From Sphaeroforma sirkka (lineage: Eukaryota > Opisthokonta > Ichthyosporea > Ichthyophonida): a stretch of 50,000 bases of DNA. Of the stretch, positions 11,622 through 27,671 are shown piece by piece (position 1 is the first letter of the stretch; the number at the start of each line of letters is the position of its first letter). The position numbers and the translations under genes are program-made. A model generated the notes under the pieces. That model searched no databases and was not told the DNA's origin. It saw only the letters and a list, made by a program, of their open reading frames with translations. Where the stretch lies: the NCBI GenBank assembly GCA_001586965.3, contig LUCW03000318.1, positions 22,501 to 72,500 of the forward strand, in the 5' to 3' direction.

Positions 11622-12287
11622 TTATGCACATAATTTGGACCTACATTTTGGTCCTGTTGGAATGTATTTGTCTACTAACTTGAACAGTTCAGGCGTTTGT
11701 AATGAATTGATCACGTATACCGAGCCATTCTTTAATCGTAGTGCAAGATAGTTGGTGCGCTTCCGCTTACGTAACGGCGTGGATGTTTCATCTGTGTGCA
11801 CATGATCAATGTCAGCCATCTCGGACCAACTTATCCTGTACTGTAAGCTCCCGTCGTCATTTGACAAGATAACCACTCCATACTCATCGGCACTAACGAG
11901 GATGGCTGTACGGCGCTGGACCTTGACAGAGTAGCCTCCCACTGCTTTCCTACTCCTCGCGATGCCCGCTACACAGTATCCCCTGTAGCCAGGATAGAAC
12001 GGTAGTGTGTTCATTAGTACCTTGGGATCAACCTCTGGGCCACGAGTATCCACGGTTGGCCTGCAAAGTTCCCCATGTGGTTGTGATGTAGTGCTGTCAA
12101 TGCTTGTGTGAGAGATAGGACCGAATGGATCGGTGGTGCCGTCTTCACTTCCCAGACTATCTATGCTGATTGCATTGGAGTGATAAACTGGTCTGAGTGT
12201 CGACTTATCAAGTTTTTGGGATCGCTTAATCAGGTCCCTTAGCGGATTCCCGTAAGTTTGGTATTGTTGGCCAACTTGGTTTATCAT
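11622..12287 (-). CDS. P protein, intact copy (possible PH/PTB/FERM-C-like fold)
   Basis: This is an unbroken minus-strand frame of 221 codons from ATG at 12287 (MINQVGQQYQTYG) to a stop at 11622. It is the only intact member of four copies in the window. The first 75 residues are rich in Ser, Thr and Asp. Residues from about 95 to the end alternate short beta-like strands with turns (GYSVKVQRR, TAILVSADEYGVVIL, LQYRISWSEMADI, GSVYVI) and finish with a helix-like segment ending in FKLVDKYIP. This order, with Trp before the acidic turn, resembles PH, PTB or FERM-C domains; that is inference from pattern only. No signal peptide, membrane segment or transposase motif is seen. It may be a host gene caught in the repeat or a passenger of a mobile element. 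Confidence 0.55.
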   Translation of the reverse strand: MINQVGQQYQTYGNPLRDLIKRSQKLDKSTLRPVYHSNAISIDSLGSEDGTTDPFGPISHTSIDSTTSQPHGELCRPTVDTRGPEVDPKVLMNTLPFYPGYRGYCVAGIARSRKAVGGYSVKVQRRTAILVSADEYGVVILSNDDGSLQYRISWSEMADIDHVHTDETSTPLRKRKRTNYLALRLKNGSVYVINSLQTPELFKLVDKYIPTGPKCRSKLCA

Positions 12288-12305
12288 AATGTGTGATGTA
12301 TTCAA

Positions 12306-12545
12306 GAAGTTGCGATTGTAAAAAAAGTAGGGTCTCTACACTATATATATACACAGCATCCCAAACTTGAACATTAGGCTTCCAAAGGTTTTTGAGTTTC
12401 TATACATGCAGAGGCGTTAATACATATCCAATTTCTATTTTAATTGCCATATTTCCAGGGAAATTCCACAATGGGCACATATTTGAAGTCTTGACCCATA
12501 AGCCAAACTTGAACATTGGGCTTCCCAAAGCTAGTTCCTAAATAC
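12306..12545. repeat. Array segment T, in the opposite orientation to 1714-1966
   Basis: This lies immediately upstream of the intact P gene and is the reverse complement of 1714-1966. Its right part merges with the start of block S copy 2, so T and S overlap at 12452-12545. Confidence 0.75.
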
Positions 12546-15365
12546 ATATCCAAATTTTATCTATATTTCCATATTTCCACAAACAATGGGCACAATTTGA
12601 GTCTTGGCCCGTATGGTCAGTACAGTCGATTATTGGACTATTATCCGACTATTTTTTTTAAATTGCTCTGATATGAGAACAGGAGTAAAACCTTTCTGTA
12701 CTGGTACATATTACATATATATTTATTAGTATAATACTAACTAAATACACAAGTGTTGTTTTCATTTTTAAAAAAATATATGTTTGATTCCTTTCATTTT
12801 TTAAAAAACAAAATAGCATTTATACATGTACATAGTCACTAGTCCAAAAGTATATTGCCATAGACATTGATTTTCATTGGTCTATGAATTCAACTCATAA
12901 CTGTTGAGAAAAGGTCGATCAGTTTCCCAATATACATCAATTGTAGCCAATATTTTTATAAAAGGGCAAATACTGGAGGCGATTACACGATTGGCTGTTT
13001 AATTTTCAGAAGGCAGTTTTAAACTTTTATTGTTTTTCTTTCTAAACCCACTTTCGAGTAAGTACCGCGAGCAGAAACCAGGTTTCTTCCGACGACATCG
13101 GAGCAAATAATATGGTCAAATGTATGAACAGATTGTATTTATCACGGAAGTCTACGAAGAAGGCTAAGATCAATTGCGCTAGACGAAATAGGGCAGAGAA
13201 TTTACAACGATCGGCAAATGGCGAACTTACCGACAACAATAGAAATTGGGTTGATGTGTCGCTCATGAAGGGTGATGAATTGAAGAGGGAGCTAAAAGAA
13301 CGTTATAGTTGCACATCTTCCGGAATAGCAGTGGCTCTTTTACGTAACAAGCTAGTTCTAGCACGCGATCTAGGTACATCGTGGGCGTTTTGTTTTGGAT
13401 GCATCAGGACCGCATATCAACTATCTCTTAGACAATAAAGCGGTAGAGTACAACAAACGCGATTTGGTTGGGGACCGAAGAAATTTACTACTAGCTGAGA
13501 TACGCTCTAATAATGATATTCGCTATCTTACTGCAGAGGGTGGGGCAGTAGCACTGCAAGAAGAGTACGATAATATAGCGTAGTGGATGGAGAAGTACGT
13601 GATTATTCACCTAAATTTAATACTGCTGACTGATATTGTAAATAGTATATATTGATAAGAAATTGAAGCGAGGCACAAATAAAAATCTATTTATATAACA
13701 AGGAAAGAGTCACCGGGCCTGTCGTAGCGGAAATCGTAAATTCAGCAGAGTTCCAAATCCAGGGGCCATGGAACTTATAACTATTATGAATGACCATTCG
13801 AGGTATGGCTTTCCGCTTTTTACGTATCCTCTAATTTCCAATTTTCGGACTGTACTACATATACTCATATACTCATAGCCATAGACCTTTGTTTTTCTTC
13901 ATATTAATTTTGAAGAGTGCTTGTAGTCTTTGATTTGAAAAATGTCTAGAAATAATTAATTATCTGTGCTACATACTGCATATATTTAGTACATATTTAT
14001 TTACACGACTCGTTTGATAAAAAAAATATTATTATTTCAAAACAATATTATATACATTTGATTTCAGGACGCTTGGCAATTTGACGAGTCCCTGTATACC
14101 AAATTGAATTTGGATTTTAATTATAAAAACAGGTATATAAACAACCAAAAATCTACCGCCAACCGCAAAACACTAACTGAGACTATACTCTATACTCTAA
14201 AGATTACTCTATAGCAGCCGAATCTCGTTTTGTTTTTGAGAATTTACATATCTCAGAGCTTCAGAGTATTTTATTTCCCCCGAGAGTATATGGCTACATA
14301 GAAGAACGGATGCATTGGATTTCACTACTGAACGACTTCCTCTTAAGAACTAAGAGTAAACTTATAGACCAATGATTACCGCTTCCTATGGCAATAGAAT
14401 GAATACTGATTGCTGTCACTGAATACTGCATAGTCAGAGTGCCAAACTCAAATTGCCAGTTAGAGACTTAGGTCTTTGAGCCCTTGGGAATTTCAGATTG
14501 GGGGGGGGGGGGGGGGCGGGTTTAAAAGGACGATGTATATAGAATATTTTTTTTCAAACTTTTTGTATGCTTTCTCTTGTTCCCATACATACCAGAAGAA
14601 TTTTACTCTTATTCTGTGTGCCGCGGACTCGACGCGACAACCCAATGCGCTGCCGAATCATGTGCGACCACAACAATCCCAAGGCTGCAGATGTGATGTG
14701 AATGGGAATGGTACAAGATATGAGGAATGAATGAGTTATGGGTGCTTTCTTGATGCTGGTTGGGTCGTGATGGTGTGAGTACGCGAGGTGTGCTATACAA
14801 GACTTTTGTTTATATTCGTACGTATATTTGTTCAAGTCAGTGAAATAACTGAAACAATGTTCAAATATATTAGATATGGCATCCTACTCGTCGACTAAAG
14901 GAAACAAATCGCTGCTGGCGAAGCCCACATACACCAAAGGAGAAATGTAGTCGTGGCCGATGTAAAAATGATAGTAATACCATGAGAAGAGTAGGAGCCG
15001 CTATGAACATCCGAACTCTTGTCTACATCCTATAGATAAATAGAATACACAGACCTAGGGAGGGAATGTGGATAACTATTGTACTGTACACAGAGCATAG
15101 CGTGAAAAAAGAGCATTTCAAAATCATATTTTGAAAAGTTCCATCTTAAAATTTTTTAATATGCTTTTATTTCTTTATTGATCTTTCTTACGCACTTAAT
15201 TTGGACTTACATTTTGGACCTGTTGGGATGTATTTGTCTACTAACCTGAACAGTTCAGGCGTTTGTAGTGACTTGATTACGTATACCGAGCCATCCTTTA
15301 ATCGTAGTGCAAGATAGTTAGTGCGCTTCCGCTTACCTAACGGCGTGGATGACTCAACTTTTGTC
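12452..15365. repeat. Array block S, copy 2
   Basis: This is a direct copy of 4725-7640 with the same contents. It preserves two bases in the SAP-like frame that copy 1 has lost, and has one base fewer in an A run at the candidate terminal exon near 14148. The G run recurs at 14501-14516. Confidence 0.8.
13112..13583 (+). pseudogene. Broken open frame with a SAP-like segment, copy 2
   Basis: Here the first frame runs without a break from ATG at 13112 for 108 codons and includes the helix pair DELKRELKERY and LLRNKLVLARDL, which is the best preserved SAP-like segment. The protein-like sequence then continues in another frame to the stop at 13583. The last 20 or so residues of the first frame look like out-of-frame translation. 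Either a frameshift or a missed splice separates the two parts. Confidence 0.35.
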
Positions 15366-15397
15366 ACAATCGCAACTTCTTGAATACATCACACATT

Positions 15398-16063
15398 ATG
15401 ATAAACCAAGTTGGCCAACAATACCAAACTTACGGGAATCCGCTAAGGGACCTGATTAAATGATCCCAAAACTTGATAAGTCGACACTCAGACCAGTTTA
15501 TCACTCCATTGCAATCAGCATAGATAATCTGGGAAGTGAAGACGGCACCACCGATCCATTCGGTCCCTTCTCTCACACAAGCATTGACAGCACTACATCA
15601 CAACCACATGGGGAACTGTGCAGGCCAACCGTGGAAGCTCGTGGCCCAGAGGTTGATCTCAAGGTACTAATGGACATACTAACGTTCTATCCTGGCAACA
15701 GAGGATATTGTGTAGCGGGTATTGCGAGGAGTAGGAAAGCAGTGGGAGGCTACTCTGTCAAGGTCCAGCGCCGTGCGGCCATTCTAGTTAGTGCCGATGA
15801 GTATGGAGTGGTTATCTTGTCAAATGACGACGGGAGTTTGCAGTACAGGATAAGTTGGTCCGAGATGGCTGACATTGATCATGTGCAATCAGATGAAACA
15901 TCCACGCCGTTACGTAAGCGGAAGCGCACCAACTGTTTTGCACTACGATTTTAGGGATGGCTCGGTGTACGTGATCAATTCACTACAAATGCCTGAACTG
16001 TTCAGGTTAGTAGACAAATACATTCCAACAAGTCCAAAATGTAGGTCCAAATTAAGTGCATAA
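15398..16063 (+). pseudogene. P protein gene, copy 4 (frame broken)
   Basis: This copy has the same early TGA and the same FALRF stop as copy 2, so the two descend from one already broken copy. The sequence after its stop differs from copy 2: at about 16067 it switches into the inverted flank described in the next entry. Confidence 0.7.
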
Positions 16064-16190
16064 GAAAGATCAATAAAGAAATAAAAGCATATTAAAAATT
16101 TTAAGATGGAACTTTTCAAAATATGATTTTGAAATGCTCTTTTTTCACGCTATGCTCTGTGTACAGTACAATAGTTATCCACATTCCCTC
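16047..16190. repeat. Inverted copy of 15060-15205 (short palindromic arm)
   Basis: After P copy 4 the sequence is the reverse complement of the flank that precedes the same P copy at 15060-15205. The P copy is therefore bracketed by inverted arms that include P 3' ends, about 280 bases each side. The arm ends at CATTCCCTC, then jumps into block R. Confidence 0.75.
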
Positions 16191-17760
16191 TTGCTTGATA
16201 CATAGCACATCCGGAGCTTCATTTACACGTCATTGGTGCATGAGTATCCATAGTATAGGACACCACCAATCCCCTCATATCACGTGTTGCCCTATGTTTG
16301 ATCGGGGGTGCACACATACCCGTGTATGCCCTCGTGCGATATGACGAACTCGGCTCTGCCCATCGCCAAATGCGGCGCAAGCACCACCTGTGCGTCTCTG
16401 ATATTGACACGGCTATTCGGAGGATAACCCTCTGCACCCGCTTCGCTGGAAACGAGTGCACTAACGGATAGTGTCGGACTCAGTGGACACCCCACAATCT
16501 CAACCGTGCACTGCGAGTCGTCTGCGGATGTTCCCGCAGAACCGGATAGTGTGCGGTGGAGCTTTATCGAACGTGTGTGTGGGTGTGTGGGTGTGGGTAT
16601 GAGTGTGTGTACACGTGTTTGTGTGCGTGTGCTATCCGCTAGCTGTATGTCGTATCTGGGCAGTAGCGGTAGGTAGGAGCGTGTGCCGCGGTCTCGACGC
16701 GACAACACAATGCGCTGCCGAATCATGTGCGACCACAACAATCCCAAGGCTGCAGATATGATGTGCACGGGGATGGTACAAGATATGAGGGGTGAGTCAT
16801 AAATGTTTGCTTGATACTGATTGGGTCGTGATCGTGTGTGTACGTGAGGTGTGCTACACAGGCCTTTCTAGACGTCAGACATAAGCAGTCGTATAACGTG
16901 CGGCAGTGACTAGTTCCGGCTGACGGGCGCTCGGAGAGTGGTAGAGGTGAGTGTTGAGTGTGTGTTCATGATATAGCGAGCCCCGTCTGGCGTACACCAG
17001 AGTGGGGTCAGTAGAATAGTCGAATATATAGTGAGGCGAGGCTAGAGGCTAGGATAGAGGCTAGGCTAGAGGCTAAGCGCGAACCCGAATTTTATAAAAT
17101 CTGGCGTACACCAGAATGAGGTTAGTAGAATAGTCGAATATATAGTGAGGCGAGGCTAGAGGCTAAGCGCGAACCCGAATTTTATGAAATCGATCCAAAA
17201 TAATGCAAAAAGTCGGCGTTTTATAAGGTAGGTAACTTCTAGATAGTAACACTATCACACCTAGTCTGAAATCACCTCCAAATCGCCGTAAACTTTGGCT
17301 CACTGTAAGCTGGTTGATGTAGGTGTTCAACTGTAATCTGACTTCGCAAAAAACACAACGAGATGTTCCCCACACACACACACCTGGTAGTAGGGTTTAA
17401 CATGCACCTGGTTTTAAGGCTTTAACACACACCTGGTTTTAGGGCTTAACACACACCTGGTTTTGATCTGTTGGCGTCATCGAAGGGGTTGGAGGCGCTG
17501 AATGTGTCGCCATCACTGATTGCGGCGGTAACCTTTTGTATATTGAACCGTACGAACGAAAGGCGTTAGTATATTGAAACGTAAGAATGAGAGGTGTTCA
17601 TGTATTGAAACTACGAACATGTGCCGTTAGTATACGACTACGTACGAATGGGGGGCTAACATATCAAAACGTACAAATGAGAGACGTTAGTATACTCCTA
17701 CGTACGAATAAGAGGCGTTAGTATATCGAACCGTACGAATGAAAGGTAATACGTACCGAA
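16191..17760. repeat. Array block R, copy 3 (long form)
   Basis: This matches 9172-10724, including the 114-bp duplication, the CACCTGGTTTTA units and the 40-bp repeats. It joins the inverted arm at about 16190 without block Q. It marks the right edge of the array. Confidence 0.75.
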
Positions 17761-17877
17761 TGAAAGGTACTTGTATATTGCTCACTTGTGTATGTGAATA
17801 ATTTGTGTATCGATGTGTGTGCAATAGAGATATGCCTATTCTGTCATCTGTGTGGAATCGGCCAGGAGATCATGGCG

Positions 17878-17985
17878 TGCTATGCTAGTGCCACTGAATA
17901 TACATATAAACGTGATATCTGTCAGTGACTGTGCTATGCTAGTGCCATTAAATATACATATAAACATGATATCTATCAATGACCA
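17878..17985. repeat. Tandem duplication of 54 bp, two copies
   Basis: Two adjacent 54-bp units begin TGCTATGCTAGTGCCA and differ at a handful of bases. They lie between the array and the last recognised XRCC3 exon. Confidence 0.85.
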
Positions 17986-18305
17986 TCAGGATGTCATGAT
18001 GTACAATGATGTCTATGAAGACGCTATTCAATCCCTTTACATCACCAAAAAACTCTAAGCCCTAGAACAAATGTACCTACCACCCCCCCACCCCCCAAAA
18101 CGCAGATACAGCACAGGGGTATCAAAAGTGCTATAGTCCTGTGCTTCACAGGACAGGGTGTGCTTACATACACATCTCTCTGCCAGTCAATTGAACTAAA
18201 AATCCACCTACTCCTTGCTTACCATCAGCCTACCTACATCCCAGTCACTGACTTTACTAACGGGTTTAAACACCAACCTGAGTCCTACTATAAACATACA
18301 CTCAC

Positions 18306-23339
<5,034 letters not shown>

Positions 23340-23344
23340 CTTAA

Positions 23345-24130
23345 TATAAGCCAAGATCAGAGGTAACTACATACATGCAAAGATCAGAAGTAACTACATA
23401 CATGCAATGATCAGAGGTAATTTCATACATGCAACGATAAGAGGTAACTACATACATGCAAAGACCAGAGGTAACTACATACATGCAAAGACCAGAGGTA
23501 ACTACATATATGCAAAGATCAGAGGTAACTACATACATGCAATGACCAGACTTAACATACATGCAAAGATCAGAGGTAACTACATACATGCAAAGATCAG
23601 AGGTAACTGCATACATGCAAAGATCAGAGGTAACTATATAAATGCAAAGACCAGAGGTAACTACATACATGCAAAGACCAGAGGTAACTACCTACATGCA
23701 AAGACCAGAGGTAACTATATATATGCAAAGACCAGAGGTAACTACATACATGCAATGACCAGACTTAACATACATGCAAAGATCAGAGGTAACTACATAC
23801 ATGCAAAGATCAGAGGTAACTGCATACATGCAAAGATCAGAGGTAACTATATAAATGCAAAGACCAGAGGTAACTACATACATGCAAAGACCAGAGGTAA
23901 CTACCTACATGCAAAGATCAAAGGAAACAATATATATGGTAACTACATATATAGTCACCACATATATAGTAACTACACATGAAAACTACATATATAACTA
24001 CATATATGCAACGATCAGACGTAACTACATATATGGTAACTGCATCTATACACAGACCAGTTGCAATTACATACATGCAAAGATCAGATGTAACTACGTA
24101 TATGCAAAAATCAAACGCAGCTGCGCATAC
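23345..24130. repeat. 27-bp minisatellite, more than 20 copies, with higher-order repeat
   Basis: Units of 27 bp read ATGCAAAGATCAGAGGTAAC plus TACATAC. A 24-bp variant (with CAGACTTAACATAC) at about 23537 and again at about 23750 marks a higher-order duplication of roughly 213 bp. Units degenerate after 23925. The tract lies upstream of the first recognised XRCC3 exon, so the start of that gene may be beyond it. Confidence 0.9.
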
Positions 24131-24139
24131 GCGAAGACC

Positions 24140-26260
24140 GGGTAGCTTCATATTTACGCCTAAACACGATATTTATTGACATTGAATATTGGTAAGTGTA
24201 TAATAAATGAAATATATGAAACAAGGTTCACATGAATAAAAAGTGTAAATAACTAAATAAGTAGTACAAATAAACCAGCTGATCTACATACTATATAACG
24301 GTAGAGAACTTACTCCATATTATGTGTACGTCTCTAAGATGCGAATATGAAAACACTACGTGAATGCATGCTAGCTGGTTAAAGTTACAAATCAATACAC
24401 ACACATGAGTCCAACACTATCTCTTCAATATAGTGCAGCACAACTGAAATACATAAGCGCGCCTGAGTGAGATTGACCAGAGGACACTGCAAAGTAGAAC
24501 TGTGAGTTAAAGTATGGCCCACTAGTGATAGAACACATACTGCTCAAGCCAGTGCGGCGTTGAATCTCCGGTCCGCTCAGCACGATAATATCCTCAGCAT
24601 ATCGCAACTGGACTGCTTATGTTCAATCAACATTAATAGTGAATGCATACAGTAGTTAGGTATACACACCGTCATGCACGCATCTTTGTGAGATTCCTAA
24701 CAATAGAATGTGCAGAAATATGGATCTGATAGTGGGCCTGGAGTGCAAAACTTCCAACTGCAATCGTGCACAGCATATTCTTGGAGTGAGAAAAGTGTCC
24801 TTCGTGGTGTGGTGCGATTCGCGGTAAGTACTTCCAATATATAGGCGGATGCACTAACGTATGCAGACTATACAGACAACTTGGCACACTGTAATCGATA
24901 TATTCAAACCAAGTCCTTATCATCGAAGTTATGTCGCTTGCACATATATCGTGAATTTACAACAGCATCCGATGCAGATTCGTATTACAGTATGGGGAGG
25001 TTATATCCCACCCCCAACTTTGCTATTCAATGCTTGCAATCTGCTCAATCTAGCACGAAATATCGAAACGTGTAATTGAAACAGGCCACTTACCAGCTCT
25101 GAGAGCCTTTGTGATATGGTTGGGTAGATCAACCTCCATGCTCGCAAATGAATCATCACATTATATGCATGTGTCTTTCCAAACAGATATCGGATCTCCG
25201 TAGGCTCATAGTGGAAATGTGGAAATACCAATCATAGCCTCAACGGGCGTGTGTCACACTATAGTCTGAAGACACACCTTAATACATACATACATATGTG
25301 ACACTGATAGACTTCTATCACAAGTCCAGTGCATATATACATACATATCTGTCCCTGTTAGACCTCTTATCATAAGTACAATATACATATAAACACATAT
25401 AATACATATATTATATCACAAATAAACCTCGTATTTCAGTCCATACATACGTAACCGCGCACGACAGATACTTTTGAGTCTTGACTCCTCACTCCTGTGA
25501 TCTTTCGAGCTTCGACATTCGAGAGTGGAAAACTGAAAAGCCAATGTCACTCGTCCATCATGAGTCATGACTCATCCTTCGAGACCTCACAAGGCGAAAT
25601 ATTTAGTTAGTAAACGAGTATGTAACAACACGATTTTTTGCATTTCCGAAACCGGTGTCGGTAACTGTCTGGTAACGGGTACCCTCACGCCTAAATTGTG
25701 TCTGAGGGCCGATGAAAAGAGGTTATTATTTCTACAACAATAATATAGCTTCAATCAAGAGACCTATGAACAACTTAGGTCTCTCCGCCACCAGTCATTC
25801 GTGAATTTTGATCAATCGCACCCTTTCTATTGCACACGAAATGCACCTTTCTAGAGGACACTTTAGAAAGAAAAAGGTTTCAAGTAAAGTAACGATCCGA
25901 GAAATAAATAATAGCTGAATACAATATTCCTCCAAAAGAACGGTTACCATTTAGCATTTTTGCTTATTTCAATAATTAACCATACGGCGGTTGTAGAAAT
26001 GTGGTGTGATTGAGTATTTGTGTGCAGTCAGTGTTTATGTCATACTGTACCAATGTACGCCATTTGTACGACTCTCTGTACTACTCCCAGTACCCAATAG
26101 ATAGAAGGAACATTAAGACATGTCATTGGATACCAGGGTTTCTTGTTTGTTTTGAGCCTAAGGTTCTGAGACTTAGAAAAAATACAAAAACACAAAAGAA
26201 ATCATAATTAAATCCGAAAATGAAAATCGCATGCAATTTAAGATCAGAAATCATGATTAC
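24140..26260. other. Region without an assignable gene; weak exon-like stretches
   Basis: Minus-strand stretches at about 25094-25207 (ending in a good donor, CTG|GTAAGT), 24683-24845 and 24428-24610 look mildly coding, and the last two can be joined in phase across GTGCAT and TAAGCAG. The plus strand over 24690-25076 is equally open with its own GTAAGT at 24832, so strand and reality are both unclear. I recognise no domain. From 25230 to 26260 there is a degenerate repeat with ACATACATA near 25285-25400 and otherwise AT-rich sequence with nothing visible. Confidence 0.3.
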
Positions 26261-26265
26261 ACCAT

Positions 26266-26860
26266 TTATTGAACAGCTCCCAGGTCTTTATCCCTAGATA
26301 TAGCCCTACACATCCTAGAAACTGATAAAGCAGCTCCGTATGCATTTTCTAATTTTTCTATGGCTTCCCGGGCTGTGTGTCCTCGATCGATGGTCTTCAC
26401 CATTGCACGCCAAAAGTTATTTCGAAAACTGTATACGGACTTGATTTTTCCTCGTTCCAAATTCGTGAAGTTCTTTGCAGGCTTATTTCCATCTAAGCCT
26501 CTCGTATTCTAACCAAAGACGCCACAATGTTCTTGGGGCTTTGACTACTTCAGCATATCCACCTGCTGGGCCTTCATCACCTCCTCCAGCAGCATTATTA
26601 TTGCAACTCTGTACATTCGTATCAGCTTGCTGATTTGCTGCATTGTTTTGGTTATTATTGTTAGTTCTGCCTCTGGGCAATCGCCTGTGGTTGGATTCAA
26701 TTATCGATTCACGACGTAATCTATTAAGAGAACCTTGCTGTTGTTGTTGTCTAGTATTGTAATGAACCTGATTTTCCTCCAGCTTTTGCTTTAGGTGTCG
26801 TACCTCTGCTGTCAGACTGATGATTTGATTTTGTAGTTCTTGTGCATTAGGAGGGGATGA
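26266..26860 (-). pseudogene. Mobile-element-like ORF remnant with coiled-coil and Asn/Gln-rich part
   Basis: Read on the minus strand, a heptad-like stretch (IISLTAEVRHLKQKLEENQ) is followed by poly-Gln and an Asn-rich linker. Then come a basic-aromatic segment ending in a stop at 26483 and, in another frame, a helical C-terminus ending RDKDLGAVQ at 26266. Two frame changes, near 26490 and 26865, separate the parts, so it is broken. It directly abuts the left arm of the retroelement. The general look is of a structural or DNA-binding ORF of a transposable element, but I cannot name the family. Confidence 0.4.
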
Positions 26861-26918
26861 TTCACTCCATCATTGTGATTATTGTCAATTTCCTGAGCCT
26901 TGAAATCATCAACTCTGT

Positions 26919-27671
26919 AGAAATACAGCCTCCGGTCAGTCTAAAATATCAAGATCAATTGAGATAATACATTGGTTTTATTTGTATTTTAAATAATTTA
27001 GTACAAGCTCTTTTTCCAATATTTCCAAAGTGTTCTAAATTCACTTTGATGGCTCCAATAGCCTGAGTATTTGGTATGACTCATCTACTTGGACCTATTT
27101 GAGACATTAGTAGATGTAGGATATTATAAACTAAATTTTATAATCTCCGAACTACTAATTATAGATTTTGGTCCTCCCGCCAATCTCCAAAATCCAATAA
27201 GTCTTTTTCTTTTTTTAACTTTTGTTCAGATGGAACTTTATTTATATCAGCTAATGTATTAACGTGACTTACGTTATTATGTCTATCTACAAATTAGGCA
27301 TGTGGTCATGAACACTTAGTACTTCTAGTGAAAATTATTCAATAAAGAACAGCTAGAGGTACGCCCTGTGTGATTGAGGATATTTAGGCTCTTAACAAGA
27401 GGCAGTCCCGATCATTCTTACACAAGCTACCACTGCTAAATCCTAACTGACTAAATTGTATTTTAGTTTAATATAGTTTGAAACCTAGTAATTTCCATCG
27501 AAGTTTACATATTTTTCAGTTATTTAGTAGTTACAGTAGTGTACTGCTTCTAGACTGTCTGACATCGATTTACTATCCAGCAAATACTATGGCTAAGGGT
27601 ACTTCTAAAGGCAAGGGAGCCGCTAGCTCTAAGCCTGCCAAGCCTGCCGAGGTTCCTGAGGTCCCTGTGGA
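26919..27671 (+). repeat. Left inverted arm of the retroelement (leader plus gag start)
   Basis: This 753-bp stretch is the near-perfect reverse complement of 31752-32508. It contains an AATAAA at about 27340, a presumed LTR and leader, and the first 27 codons of gag. LTRs of a normal element would be in direct orientation, so this is not a simple LTR pair. LTR ends could not be fixed. Confidence 0.85.

Larger units (their letters stand above)
1714..17740. repeat. Segmental repeat array of near-identical blocks (P, Q, R, S)
   Basis: Direct comparison shows long near-identical stretches. Positions 1979-4720 match 7673-10415 at a shift of 5694. Positions 4725-8341 match 12452-16067 at a shift of about 7725. 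Positions 9172-10724 match 16191-17740 at a shift of about 7027. One P copy and its flank (11500-12545) is inverted. Differences are mostly single bases and one-base length changes in homopolymers, which implies recent duplication. The order is P-Q-R-S-P-Q-R-U-P(inverted)-S-P-R. It looks like a complex satellite, or several copies of one mobile element that have recombined. No transposase is recognisable. Confidence 0.85.

Noticed and set aside
23407..23982. A 191-codon plus-strand frame of nine-residue repeats (GNYIHAKTR)
   Set aside because: The 27-bp minisatellite unit is a multiple of three, so any frame without a stop in the unit stays open. It is not evidence of a protein.
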